This document shows positions 1 through 13,358 of a stretch of 64,000 bases of DNA, piece by piece. The notes beneath the pieces are model-generated. The model ran no database searches. It was given only the letters and a program-made list of their open reading frames with translations, and had not been told where the DNA came from. Within the stretch, counting starts at the first letter, position 1, and the number at the start of each line of letters is the position of its first letter. The stretch comes from JAFALK01 sp036500605 (GTDB lineage Bacteria > Pseudomonadota > Gammaproteobacteria > Burkholderiales > Burkholderiaceae_C), in contig DASYBU010000046.1 of the NCBI GenBank assembly GCA_036500605.1, forward strand, positions 124,001-188,000, in the 5' to 3' direction. A program made the position numbers and the translations under genes.

Positions 1-840
1 CAAGGTGCTTCCCTTCGACTTGAGCCGGGGCGTGCGCACCGAAGGCCAGCATCGCTACGCAGTCGCCTCGGCTGAAGTCAGCTGGAATGACCCGTTAGGG
101 CCCTGGACCGTGGTGCTGATGCAGGACTTGAGCGACAGCGCCCAGACTGCGCGCGCCTTCACGCTGGGCGGCCTCGTGTCGACCGTGGTCTTGCTGCTGG
201 GCTGGATGGGCTTGCGCCTGCGGCGCAGCCAGCAAAGGCAGCACCAGGCCACCGAGCAGTTACGGCAGTTCGCGAAGCAGCAGGAAGCGACCGCGATCTT
301 CCGTGCCGAGCTGTCGCAGATGGCGGCGCGGCTGCAACGCTGCGAGCGCCTGCCCGAGCTGAGCTCGGTCTTTCTGGAGGCCGCACGCGAGATGCTCGAC
401 GCCATGCAGGGCGCCGTCTACGTGGCCAGTCTGGGCACACCGCAGCGCCTGCACCTGGCCGGCGCGGCCGCGGCCGGTGCCGCCGTTCCGACGCTGCTGA
501 ATCTCGGCGAAGGCCTGCTCGGCCAATGCGCGCAGGAACGGCAGCTGAGGGTGGTGCCGACGCCGGGCAACGGCCCCTGGACCCTGCGCTCCGGCCTCGG
601 CAACGCGTCGCCCGCAGCGTTGGTGCTGGCGCCTTTGCTCTTGCGCGATCAACTGGTGGGCGTGGTGGAACTGGCCTTGCTGCGCGAACCCGATGGGGTG
701 CAACAGGCGCGGTTGCAGGAAATGCTGTCCCTGCTGACCAACAGCCTGGAAATCCTGCGGCGCCGGGAGGGCGTGACGGGCGTGATGGGCGTGATGCCCC
801 GCAGCCCGCAAGGCCGTGAATCGACCCTGGAGGTGAACGC

Positions 841-844
<4 letters not shown>
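1..844 (+). CDS. GAF-domain sensor protein, 5' end outside window
   Basis: This is the C-terminal part of a signalling protein; the frame is open from the first bases, so the start lies upstream of the window. One membrane segment is visible about 50-70 residues in (roughly AFTLGG to GLRLRR). The piece before it is probably the end of an extracytoplasmic sensing domain. A short coiled coil follows, then a GAF-like domain over about residues 105-255 that closely resembles the GAF domain of the next gene (shared pattern GEGLxGQCAxER). No kinase core follows, so it may act as a sensory partner. Its stop overlaps the next start as ATGA, which indicates translational coupling. Its substrate is unknown. 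Confidence 0.75.
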
Positions 845-5270
<4,426 letters not shown>

Positions 5271-5274
<4 letters not shown>

Positions 5275-6863
5275 GCGCTGGCGCGAAGCCCCTCGGCAAG
5301 AACACGCGGGTCCTGGTCGTCGATGATTTCGAGGCCATGTGCAAGGTGACGGTCAACCAGCTGCGTCAGGTCGGCGTGGAGCGCATCACGACCGCGAAGG
5401 ACGGTGCCGAAGCCCTGCGCCATCTGAAGAGCGCGCCGTTCGACATCGTGCTGTCCGACTGGAACATGCCGGTGATGACGGGCATCGATCTGCTCAAGGC
5501 CATGCGTGCCGATCCGCAGCTGTCGGCGCTGCCTTTTGTGCTGATCACGGCCGAGGCTGAAAGGCAGAAGGTGGCCGAGGCGATTGCCAGCGGCGTGACC
5601 TCGATGTTGCTCAAGCCCTACACCTCGCAGCAATTGCTGATGCGCGTGGAGCGCGCGCTGCAATGGACACCGCGCCAGCTCGGCTCCAAGGCGCTTGCCG
5701 AGCCGCTCGCCACGGCGCCGCCCGCTGTCGAAGCCGCGCCTGTGCGCGCCGCGGCCGATGCCGACGCGCGCCCGTCGATCCTGATCGTCGACGACGCGCC
5801 CGACAACCTGATCCTGCTGGCCGAGCTGTTCCGCGGTGAGTACCGCGTGCGCATGGCGCAGAACGGCGCGAAGGCGCTCACCTTCGCGACCTCGGACAAT
5901 CCACCGGACCTGGTGCTGCTCGACGTGATGATGCAAGGCATGGATGGTTTCGAGGTCGCGCGCCGCATGCGCGAGCATCCGAACTCGGAGACCATCCCGA
6001 TCATCTTCGTCACCACGCTGAGCACGGCCGATGCGCGCATGCAGGGCCTCGATCTCGGTGCGGTGGACTTCATCACCAAGCCTGTCGATCCGAACACGCT
6101 CAAGCCGCGCATCCGCAACTTCATGCGCTATGTGCAGCTGCGCAAGGACTTGCAGGCCGAAGTCGACGGCATGGTGGAAGCCGCGCAGCTGCGCGAGGAC
6201 GTGGAACGCATCACGCGGCATGACATCAAGGGCCCGCTGGCTGGCGCGCTCGGCGTCTTGCAGGCGCTGCTGGAAGACGACGAGCTCGGCCGCCGTCAAA
6301 TCGAGCAGCTGCGCCTGGTGGAGGAGATCACCTTGCAGGTGCTGGGCATGATCAACCGCTCGGCCGAGCTCTACAAGATCGAGACCGGCCGCTTCGAGCT
6401 CCAGGCCGCGCCGGTCAAGCTCGGCGAGCTGCTGCGTCGGCTGGTCGAGACGGCGCGTGTCACCTATGCCGAGAAGGCGCTGGCGATCTCGGTGGATACC
6501 GACATGCCGGTGGGCGCCGAGCCGCCTTTGGCGATGGGCGACGTCACGCTTTGCTTCTCGATCTTCCAGAACCTGATCAAGAACGCCTGCGAGGCCGCGC
6601 CCAAGAACAGCAAGGTCTCGATCCGCCTGTCCGACAAGACGCCGCTCAAGGTCGAGATCGAGAACAAGGGCGTGGTGCCCGAAGAGATCCGCGAGCGCTT
6701 CTTCGACAAGTTCGTCACCTCGGGCAAGCAGGGCGGCACGGGCCTGGGCACCTATTCCGCGCGCCTGCTGGTGGTGGCGCAGCACGGCGATATTGCGATG
6801 GATACTTCGGATGAAACCGGGCTCACGCGCATCACGGTGAGCCTGCCTCGAACGGCAGAGTGA
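5271..6863 (+). CDS. Dual-receiver histidine kinase (REC-REC-HisKA-HATPase)
   Basis: A soluble 530-residue protein with two N-terminal receiver domains followed by a kinase core. Receiver 1 has Asp 63 (LSDWNMPVMTG) and receiver 2, after an Ala/Pro-rich linker, has Asp 218 (LLDVMMQGMDG). The kinase His is probably 317 in RHDIKGPL, a less common version of the H-box, and the ATPase domain has NLIKNACEAAP and GGTGLGTYSARLL. There is no membrane segment and no DNA-binding domain. The ATG overlaps the stop of the hybrid kinase by 4 bp, so the natural inference is that it takes phosphate from that kinase's HPt domain. It is the last gene of the block; an insertion sequence begins 53 bp later. Confidence 0.9.
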
Positions 6864-6898
6864 GCGTTGATCGCGGGAATCAATGCAATTCCTGTTTT

Positions 6899-6915
6899 AC
6901 ATGGATGAACAGGAT
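6899..6915 (+). repeat. Left piece of palindromic repeat arm, split by the insertion sequence
   Basis: Begins ACATGGATGAACAGGAT and stops at the insertion sequence. Joining it to 8256-8267 recreates a 29-bp arm identical at every base to 43384-43412. Its last nine bases (GAACAGGAT) are the duplicated target site. Confidence 0.85.
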
Positions 6916-8246
6916 CACTACTGTCCGGCTTATTGACTTGCGCCGAGCCGGAGATCAAGCATTGGCGGGGCCTGCAGGCCGATTTTGTTTGGTGCCGATT
7001 TGAACTTCGTTCGCCATAAATTGGGTAGCTTCCCGGGGTTGACAACCCCGAGGAGCGCACATGAACGCTGGCAAGACTTTGTTCGCTCAGCTCATGGAGT
7101 TCGTGCCATGGACGAGCTTCGCGCGGATCGTGCAGCGTTACTCGGGCAACTCGGGCGTGCGCACGCTGTCGTGCGCGGAACAGTTCCGTGCGATGGCGTT
7201 TGCACAACTGACTTGGCGCGAGAGCCTGCGCGACATCGAGGTCAGTCTGTCTGCCAATGCCAGCAAGCTGTACGCGATGGGCTTTCGCTGTGCCGTCAAG
7301 CGCTCCACGCTGGCCGATGCCAACGAATCGCGCGACTGGCACATTTGGTCCGACCTCGCAGGCTTGCTGATCCGTCGCGCGCGCAAGCTCTATGCGAGCG
7401 AGTCGCTGGGTGTCGAATTGGACAGCACCGTCTATGCCCTGGATTCCAGCACCGTCGATCTGTGTCTGAGCTTGTTCGATTGGGCGCCGTTTCGCACCGC
7501 CAAGGCCGCCATCAAGCTGCACACGCTGCTGGACCTGCGCGGCGCGATCCCCGCATTCATCCACATCAGCGACGGCAAACTGCACGACGTGAACGTCCTG
7601 GACCTGCTGAGCTTGGAGCCCGGCGCGTTCTATGTGATGGATCGCGGCTACATGGATTTCCAGCGCCTGTACAAGCTGCATCAAACCGGCGCCTTCTTCA
7701 TCACGCGCGCCAAGCAAGGCCTGCACGCGCGACGCGTTTCCTCGGCCGCCCACAACAACCGCGCCAGTGGCGTGATCTGCGATCAGCGTGTCCTGCTCAA
7801 CGATTTCCGCTCGACCAAGAAGTATCCCGAGCACCTGCGACGCATCCGCTTCAGCGACCCCGAGTCGGGCAAGACCTTGGTCTTCTTGACCAACAACACG
7901 GCGCTGCCCGCATTGACGATCTGCGCCCTGTACAAGCGTCGCTGGCAGGTCGAACTCTTCTTCAAATGGATCAAGCAGCACTTGCGCATCAAGCACTTTC
8001 TGGGCAACAGCGAGAACGCCGTCAAGACGCAAGTCTGGTGCGCCATGGCTACCTACGTGCTTATCGCCATCGTCAAGAAGGAGCTTCAACTCGATGCCTC
8101 GCTCTACACATGTCTACAGATCTTGTCGGTCTCTGTTTTCGAGAAAACCCAGCTGCAATCGGCCTTGCAGCTCGATGCCTCCCCAATCGGAGCGACACCC
8201 ATCGCTAACCAGTTGAATTTGTTCAACTTTTAACCGGACAGTAGTG
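6916..8246 (+). mobile_element. Complete IS4-family insertion sequence, 1331 bp
   Basis: The element is bounded by inverted terminal repeats CACTACTGTCCGG (13 bp, perfect; left end 6916-6928, right end 8234-8246 in complement). Its flanks carry the 9-bp direct repeat GAACAGGAT at 6907-6915 and 8247-8255. Perfect ends, a matching target duplication and an intact transposase show a fairly recent insertion that is probably still mobile. IS4-family elements commonly make duplications of about 9-13 bp, which fits. The target was an intergenic palindromic repeat, so no gene was broken. Confidence 0.93.
7061..8233 (+). CDS. IS4-family DDE transposase
   Basis: An intact 390-residue transposase that catalyses cut-and-paste movement of the surrounding element. 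The acidic catalytic residues appear to be Asp 128 (ALDSST), Asp 194 (VMDRGYMDF) and Glu 298. The family signature Y-(2)-R-(3)-E-(6)-K is present as Tyr 291, Arg 294, Glu 298 and Lys 305. The N-terminal stretch with FVPWTSFARIVQRY is typical of the ISPepr1-like branch. The ATG lies 145 bp inside the left end, and the stop is just before the right terminal repeat. No frameshift or truncation was seen. An overlapping frame starting near 6985 is a codon-bias shadow. Confidence 0.93.
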   Translation: MNAGKTLFAQLMEFVPWTSFARIVQRYSGNSGVRTLSCAEQFRAMAFAQLTWRESLRDIEVSLSANASKLYAMGFRCAVKRSTLADANESRDWHIWSDLAGLLIRRARKLYASESLGVELDSTVYALDSSTVDLCLSLFDWAPFRTAKAAIKLHTLLDLRGAIPAFIHISDGKLHDVNVLDLLSLEPGAFYVMDRGYMDFQRLYKLHQTGAFFITRAKQGLHARRVSSAAHNNRASGVICDQRVLLNDFRSTKKYPEHLRRIRFSDPESGKTLVFLTNNTALPALTICALYKRRWQVELFFKWIKQHLRIKHFLGNSENAVKTQVWCAMATYVLIAIVKKELQLDASLYTCLQILSVSVFEKTQLQSALQLDASPIGATPIANQLNLFNF

Positions 8247-8332
8247 GAACAGGATGTACAGGATGAATGCAGAAAGCCAAAGGCTGACCCATTGGTGTTC
8301 GGTCTTATCCTGTTCATCCTGTCTATCCATGT
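8247..8332 (+). repeat. Right piece of the palindromic repeat disrupted by the insertion sequence
   Basis: Holds the second target-site copy (8247-8255), the remainder of the first arm (8256-8267), a 37-nt loop, and a second arm at 8305-8332 reading TTATCCTGTTCATCCTGTCT onward. The second arm is a diverged inverse copy of the first with a few mismatches. It ends 38 bp before the next gene. Same family as 43336-43412 and 54085-54157. Confidence 0.8.
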
Positions 8333-8370
8333 TCAAACCTGTATTCGTATTTCTCGTCAACTGACGCTCC

Positions 8371-9312
8371 GTGAACCTCCATCGACTTGATCTCTTCTCG
8401 CTCTCGCTGTTCACGCTGATCGCGCGGACCGGCAGCATCAGCAAGGGCGCCGAATTGGCAAGTCTCGCGATCGGCGCGGCCAGCAAGCGCATCACCGACC
8501 TTGAAGCCACCGTCGGCGCGCCGCTGCTGGAGCGGCATTCGCGCGGTGTGACGCTGACGATCGCCGGCCGCGCGCTGCAGGTGCATGCGCAGCGCATCCT
8601 CGGCAATGTCGATCAGCTGGAGGCCGATCTGTCGGATTACGCCTCGGGCCTCGTCGGCGTGATCCGCCTGTGGGCCAACACCTCGGCGGTGATCCAGTTC
8701 CTGCCGGCCGACATCGCGGCCTTCGTGGCCGAGAACCCCGGCATCCGCCTCGAACTGGAGGAGGGCGACAGCAGCGAGATCGTGCTCGCCGTGCTCGACG
8801 GCCGCGCCGACTTCGGCATCTTTGCCGACCGCACGCCGACGCTGGGTTTGCAAGTCATGAACTACCGGCGCGACAGCCTCGTGCTGGTCGTGCCGCAAGG
8901 CCATCCGCTGGCGCGCCGGCGTTCGATCGCCTTCGCCGATGTGATCGACTACGACATCGTCAGCCTCTCCAAAAGCACCTCGCTGGCCAAGCGCCTGCAG
9001 AGCGAGGCCGATGCGCTCGGTCGGCGCCTGAAGCTGCGCATCAACGTGCGCAGCTTTGACGCGATGTGCCAGATGGTGGCCGTGGGCATGGGCGTGGCCG
9101 TGCTGCCGCGCGATGCGGTGCAGCCGCTGCTGCGCGCGATGAACCTGCGCCAGATCGCGCTGTCCGACGACTGGGCCGACCGCCAGCTGCTGATCGGCCT
9201 GCGCGATGTGAACGCGGTGCCGCGCGCGGCGCGGCTGCTGATCGATCACCTCTGCGAGTCCACAAACGCGGCGAAGGCAGCAAAGGCAGCAAAGCCGTCG
9301 AAGAAGGCGTAG
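8371..9312 (+). CDS. LysR-family transcriptional regulator
   Basis: A DNA-binding regulator of 313 residues with the usual LysR layout: an N-terminal winged helix-turn-helix (about 1-65, containing GSISKGAELASLAIGAASKRI) and a periplasmic-binding-protein-like effector domain (about 90-295). It begins with GTG; no strong ribosome binding site is visible. The C-terminus is a low-complexity Lys/Ala tail (repeats of AAK) after the folded domain. It has no divergent target gene because an insertion sequence and repeat lie directly upstream, so its regulon cannot be read from context. It converges with the next LysR gene, only 27 bp away. Confidence 0.88.
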   Translation: MNLHRLDLFSLSLFTLIARTGSISKGAELASLAIGAASKRITDLEATVGAPLLERHSRGVTLTIAGRALQVHAQRILGNVDQLEADLSDYASGLVGVIRLWANTSAVIQFLPADIAAFVAENPGIRLELEEGDSSEIVLAVLDGRADFGIFADRTPTLGLQVMNYRRDSLVLVVPQGHPLARRRSIAFADVIDYDIVSLSKSTSLAKRLQSEADALGRRLKLRINVRSFDAMCQMVAVGMGVAVLPRDAVQPLLRAMNLRQIALSDDWADRQLLIGLRDVNAVPRAARLLIDHLCESTNAAKAAKAAKPSKKA

Positions 9313-9339
9313 GGCGCGTCAGCACGGTCCCCACAGGTG

Positions 9340-10251
9340 CTAACCGCGCGTCAGCGGGTCGTGGTGCGCCTTGTCGTCGAAGTAGTCGCAGACGAATTTG
9401 ACGAATGCGCTCACCTTGGGGCTGACGAGCCGATGCGAACCATGGAGCACCCAGATTTCCGTGGTGGGCTGTGTGGACAGGCCCCAGCTCACCAGATGAC
9501 CGGCGGCGAGCGCATCGACGGCGATCGTGCGCGGGACCAGTGCGGCACCTGCACCCGCGAGGACGGCGTCGCGCATGGACAGCGGCGACGCCAGGCGCAG
9601 CACCGACTTCGCATGAAACAAGCGCTCCTGGCCACTCTCTTCATCGATGACGCGCCACGGCTCGTCGTGCAGCGCGCCGGTCCGCATCACCGCAGGGAAT
9701 GTCGCGGCTTGCCCCGAGCCCACGTGCGGGGGCGGTCGCGGCAAGCCGGGCGGCGCAACCAGCACCTGACGATTCCGGAGGAAGCAGCGTCCGACCAGTT
9801 CGCTGTCCGGGCGCGGATTCACACGGACGACGACGTCGATCTCATCGGCCACGAGGTCGACCAAGCGGTCCTCCGTCGAGACCTCCAGCATGACGCCAGG
9901 GAAGGCAGCCAGAAACGCCGCCGCCAGGCCGCCCAGGCTGGTCTGCGCGAACAGCAGCGGCACGCTGACCCGTAAGCGCCCGCTTGGCTGACCCAAGCCC
10001 GCCTTGACGTCCTGCAGGGCCTCGGCGATCTCGGTCATGCGCCCGCTGGTCCGCGTGTGCAGCACAAGGCCTTCGTCCGTCAGGCGCAGGGTGCGCGCGC
10101 CGCGTTCGATCAGCCGTACCCCCAGGCTGTCCTCCAGCTCGCGCACACGGCGCGACAGGGTCGCCTTGGGTTGACCACTGGCCCGGCTGGCACGACCGAA
10201 GCCGCCGTGAGTTGCGACGAGGTGGAAATCGGTCAGGGCGAGCAGGTCCAT
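9340..10251 (-). CDS. LysR-family transcriptional regulator, divergent from an NmrA-like gene
   Basis: A 303-residue LysR protein: winged helix-turn-helix at about 1-62 (GGFGRASRASGQPKATLSRRV) and an effector-binding domain of the CrgA-like type at about 90-295. It is transcribed away from the NmrA-like reductase gene at 10428, with 176 bp between the two starts, the classical arrangement in which a LysR protein controls its neighbour. A short inverted repeat in that gap (TAGAGTCTA, 10287-10295) could be part of the binding site. The effector is unknown. Confidence 0.88.
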   Translation of the reverse strand: MDLLALTDFHLVATHGGFGRASRASGQPKATLSRRVRELEDSLGVRLIERGARTLRLTDEGLVLHTRTSGRMTEIAEALQDVKAGLGQPSGRLRVSVPLLFAQTSLGGLAAAFLAAFPGVMLEVSTEDRLVDLVADEIDVVVRVNPRPDSELVGRCFLRNRQVLVAPPGLPRPPPHVGSGQAATFPAVMRTGALHDEPWRVIDEESGQERLFHAKSVLRLASPLSMRDAVLAGAGAALVPRTIAVDALAAGHLVSWGLSTQPTTEIWVLHGSHRLVSPKVSAFVKFVCDYFDDKAHHDPLTRG

Positions 10252-10286
10252 GAGTGTTCCATTGGCGAGACGGTTGATCTCGATTT

Positions 10287-10295
10287 TAGAGTCTA
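10287..10295. promoter_or_regulatory. Small inverted repeat in a divergent LysR intergenic region
   Basis: TAGA-G-TCTA lies between the LysR gene at 10251 and the reductase gene at 10428. Location and symmetry fit part of a LysR operator, but the element is short and could be chance. Confidence 0.25.
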
Positions 10296-10427
10296 TGCAC
10301 CGTCAGAGAGACGACCTAATCTTCAGTCACCGGAACAAACCGTCCTGCCGACCCTCGAAGCCGACAGCGGAATGAGTCCTCAACCCCGTGCAGCCCCACG
10401 CTGCCAACATTTCTGGAGTTCATCATC

Positions 10428-11303
10428 ATGTCCATTCTCGTCACCGGCAGTACAGGCCGCATCGGCGCCCAGGTCGTCGCACAACTCGCCGCCGGCGGTG
10501 CCCGCGTGCGTGCCCTCACGCGGACACCCGAGAAAGCCGACTTTCCCGATGGGGTCACCGCGGTCGCTGGCGACCTGCTCGATGCCGACGCGATGCGCCG
10601 GGCGCTGGTCGGCGTGAAGACCCTGTTCCTGCTCGTCAGCAACGCGCCGGACGAACTGACGCAGGCCGTCAACACCCTGGGCCTGGCGCGCGAAGCGGGC
10701 GTGACGGGCATCGTCTACCTGTCCGTGACCCGCAGCGCCGAGTACACCGATGTCTCGCACTTCACGGCCAAGCATGCCGTTGAGCGCATGATCGAGCAGT
10801 TGAACCTGCCCGCCACGATCCTGCGCCCGTCGTACTTCATCCAGAACGACGCGACGCTCAAGGATCCGCTGACGAAGGCCGGGCTCTATCCCTCGCCGAT
10901 CGGCGACAAGGGCGTGTCAATGGTCGACGTGCGCGACATCGCCGATGCCGCCGTCATCGAGCTGCTGCGTCGCGATCGCGCGCCGGCCGCCTTGCCGCCG
11001 ACGGCCTACGAATTGGTCGGCCCCGATGCACTCACCGGCCACTCGCTGGCGACCCTTTGGGCGGATGCGCTCGGCCGCGAGGTGCGTTACGCAGGGGGTG
11101 ACCTGGATGCTTTTGAAAAGGCCGTCAAGACCAAGGCGCCCGCCTGGCTGGCCTACGATTTGCGGGCGATGATGAATCGCTACCAGTCAGACGGGGCCGT
11201 GGCGACGCGCGCCGATGTCGAGCGCCTGACGGCTCTGCTCGGCCGCCCGCCCCGCAGCTATCGCGAGTTCGCACGTGAGACCGCTCGCGCCTGGCAATCC
11301 TGA
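10428..11303 (+). CDS. NmrA-like NAD(P)-binding protein
   Basis: A 291-residue Rossmann-fold protein of the NmrA/QorB-like atypical short-chain dehydrogenase group. The dinucleotide-binding motif is at the N-terminus (ILVTGSTGRIGAQVVAQLA), and the family's LRPSYFIQN segment is near residue 125. Members act as quinone or enone reductases or as redox-sensing regulators; the substrate here cannot be read from the sequence. The ATG at 10428 follows a GGAG ribosome binding site. The divergent LysR gene is its likely regulator. A tandem repeat and a small unknown gene follow. Confidence 0.85.
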   Translation: MSILVTGSTGRIGAQVVAQLAAGGARVRALTRTPEKADFPDGVTAVAGDLLDADAMRRALVGVKTLFLLVSNAPDELTQAVNTLGLAREAGVTGIVYLSVTRSAEYTDVSHFTAKHAVERMIEQLNLPATILRPSYFIQNDATLKDPLTKAGLYPSPIGDKGVSMVDVRDIADAAVIELLRRDRAPAALPPTAYELVGPDALTGHSLATLWADALGREVRYAGGDLDAFEKAVKTKAPAWLAYDLRAMMNRYQSDGAVATRADVERLTALLGRPPRSYREFARETARAWQS

Positions 11304-11320
11304 TCAACCCCTCTGCTGAG

Positions 11321-11360
11321 CAAGACCCAGCAAAATCCAGCAAGACCCAGCAAGACTCAT
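11321..11360 (+). repeat. Four tandem 10-bp units
   Basis: Four consecutive 10-bp units, CAAGACCCAG, CAAAATCCAG, CAAGACCCAG and CAAGACTCAT, fill much of the gap between the reductase gene and the next small gene. Units 1 and 3 are identical. No function is apparent. Confidence 0.8.
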
Positions 11361-11384
11361 CACGAAACCCACCAGGAGTCCATC

Positions 11385-11783
11385 ATGACCTCGTCCCATG
11401 TCAAGCGCGTGCTGTTCATCGGCCAGCAGCCCGAGACCGTCGATTTTTCGGATCCGGCGCTGCCGCCGGGTTTCGACGCCGCCAAGATCCACGCGGGCAT
11501 TGCGATCGGCATGCAGCAGATGGCTGATCGAGGCTGGGCCGCCGAGCTGTGCCTTGTGGCGCCCGACGCATCGGCCACAGCAGCGGTCGAGCAACGACTT
11601 GGCGCTGCGGCCTACGATGTCGTTGTCATCGGCGGCGGCATTCGCATGCCACCGAAGAGCCTTCTTCTCTTCGAGCGCCTGGTCAATGCCGTTCACCGTG
11701 CAGCACCGGCCGCTGCCATCGCTTTCAACACCTCACCGCAAGACACGGGGGACGCGGCAGCGCGGTGGATCGCCAGCGAATGA
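11385..11783 (+). CDS. Unknown 132-residue protein, Rossmann-like
   Basis: A protein whose family I do not firmly recognise. It has an alternating beta-alpha character: VKRVLFIGQQPETVDFSDPA near the start, DVVVIGGGIRMPP near residue 80, and a hydrophobic AAIAFNTSP strand near residue 105. This suggests a small nucleotide-binding-like or receiver-like fold. There is no signal peptide or membrane segment. The ATG at 11385 is preceded by AGGAG at 11374-11378. It lies 81 bp after the NmrA-like gene on the same strand and may share its transcript. Confidence 0.75.
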   Translation: MTSSHVKRVLFIGQQPETVDFSDPALPPGFDAAKIHAGIAIGMQQMADRGWAAELCLVAPDASATAAVEQRLGAAAYDVVVIGGGIRMPPKSLLLFERLVNAVHRAAPAAAIAFNTSPQDTGDAAARWIASE

Positions 11784-11964
11784 GGCTGCCGTGCGCTGGC
11801 GCGGTCATCGCCTTGCCCTTTGACCGCACCCAGGGTCAACCCCCGGCCACTTTCGCGTTTCGGGAAACCTCGTCACCCATCTTTGTCATTCCGTCGGCGG
11901 GCGCGCCGCCCAAGAATTGCGTCACACCCTAACGGCGCGGCACAGCGTCAACCCGGAGACAAAC

Positions 11965-13335
11965 ATGACGACGACGACGACACGCCCGGCCTCGGGCGAT
12001 TCTGAAGAGGCGGCCCTGATGCGCAAGGTCGCGTGGCGGATCATGCCCTTGATCATGGTCTGCTACCTGTTCGCCTTCTTCGACCGCATCAACATCAGCT
12101 TCGCGAAGTTCGCGCTGCAAAGCGATCTGCACCTGAGCGACACGGCCTACGGTTTCGGCGCCGGCCTCTTCGTGGTCGGCTATGTGCTGTTCGAGCTGCC
12201 GAGCAACCTGATGCTGTTCCGCGTGGGCGCGCGGCGCTGGATCGCCCGCATCCTGGTCTCGTGGGGCATCGCCACGGCGCTGATGATGTTCGTGCAGAAC
12301 GAGTGGCAGTTCTATGGCTTGCGCTTCCTCATCGGCGCGATGGAAGCCGGTTTTGCACCAGGCGTGCTGTACTACCTGACGCTGTGGTTCCCGACCGCCT
12401 TCCGCGGCCGCGTGACCTCGATCCTGTTTCTCGCCTCGGCCTTCTCGGGCCTCGTCGGCGCGCCGGTCGCGGGCCTCGTGCTGTCGCACATGGACGGCGT
12501 CTTCGGCCTCGCCGGCTGGCATTGGCTCTTCCTGGTCGGCGGCCTGCCCTGCATCGGGCTCGGCTACGTCGTGCTGAAGGTGCTGAAGGACCGCATCGAG
12601 GACGCGCCCTGGCTGAGCCGCGAAGAGAAGACGCTGCTGTCCAGCCGCATTGCCGAGCAGAACAGGCACATCGGCAGCCACTCGCTGCTGGACGCGCTGA
12701 AGGCGCCGGGCTTCCTCACGCTGGGCCTGATCTATTTCCTGATCCAGGTGGCGTCGTATGGCCTCAACTTCTGGGCGCCGCATCTGATCCGCGCTTCGGG
12801 CAGCACCAGCCCGACGGTCATCGGCTTCCTGACGGCCGTGCCTTATCTGTGCGGCGCGATCACGATGGTCATCGTCGGCCGCGTTTCGGATTCGAGCGGC
12901 GAGCGCCACAAGTTCGTGGCGGGCCTCATCACGCTGGCTTCGCTGGGCTTCTTCGCGGCCGGCTACTTCGACAAGAACACGACGTTGCTGGTGCTCGCCC
13001 TCGGCGTGATGGGTGCGGGCGTGGTCGCCTCGATCCCGGCCTTCTGGGCGCTGCCGCCGAAGCTCTCGACCGGCGTGGGCGCGGCCGGCGGCATCGCGCT
13101 GATCAACACGCTGGGTCAGTTGGGCGGCATCGTCAGCCCGGTGATGGTCGGCCGCGTCAAGGACCTGACCGGCAGCACCACGCCGGCGCTGTACGTGATC
13201 GGCGCGCTGGGCCTGCTGTGCGCGGTGGTCCTGCTCTATGGTCTGCCGGCCGGCCTGCGTCGCCGCGAGGCGCATGCAGCGGCGCCTGCATCAGAAGATG
13301 CGGGCCTGCCGGGCAGCACGCGCACCGCGCATTGA
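11965..13335 (+). CDS. MFS transporter, anion:cation symporter (ACS) family
   Basis: A 456-residue inner-membrane permease with about 12 predicted membrane helices in two halves. The N-terminal sequence around YLFAFFDRINISFAK and the segment VGYVLFELPSNLMLFRVGARRWIAR are typical of the ACS family, which takes up organic anions such as sugar acids, phthalate or tartrate. The ATG at 11965 follows CCGGAGAC and is preferred over an in-frame TTG 48 bp upstream that has no ribosome binding site. It is followed after 23 bp by a CoA-transferase and then an HMG-CoA lyase, so it probably imports the acid those enzymes process. Confidence 0.9.
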   Translation: MTTTTTRPASGDSEEAALMRKVAWRIMPLIMVCYLFAFFDRINISFAKFALQSDLHLSDTAYGFGAGLFVVGYVLFELPSNLMLFRVGARRWIARILVSWGIATALMMFVQNEWQFYGLRFLIGAMEAGFAPGVLYYLTLWFPTAFRGRVTSILFLASAFSGLVGAPVAGLVLSHMDGVFGLAGWHWLFLVGGLPCIGLGYVVLKVLKDRIEDAPWLSREEKTLLSSRIAEQNRHIGSHSLLDALKAPGFLTLGLIYFLIQVASYGLNFWAPHLIRASGSTSPTVIGFLTAVPYLCGAITMVIVGRVSDSSGERHKFVAGLITLASLGFFAAGYFDKNTTLLVLALGVMGAGVVASIPAFWALPPKLSTGVGAAGGIALINTLGQLGGIVSPVMVGRVKDLTGSTTPALYVIGALGLLCAVVLLYGLPAGLRRREAHAAAPASEDAGLPGSTRTAH

Positions 13336-13358
13336 TGGCTTGAACGAGGAGAGACGAC

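Noticed and set aside
6985..8208. A long frame overlapping the transposase
   Set aside because: The transposase frame has the full Y-R-E-K signature and acidic triad; the other frame has none.
9270..9312. Lys/Ala triplet repeats at the end of the first LysR gene as a possible mobile or regulatory repeat
   Set aside because: They are in frame and encode a low-complexity basic tail, a common coding feature in high-GC genomes.
11917..11964. TTG start for the ACS-family permease
   Set aside because: No ribosome binding site and unconserved residues; the ATG at 11965 follows CCGGAGAC.
12033..13343. A 436-codon frame on the same strand as the MFS permease
   Set aside because: Out-of-frame shadow with Arg-rich composition; the permease frame has 12 membrane helices and family motifs.
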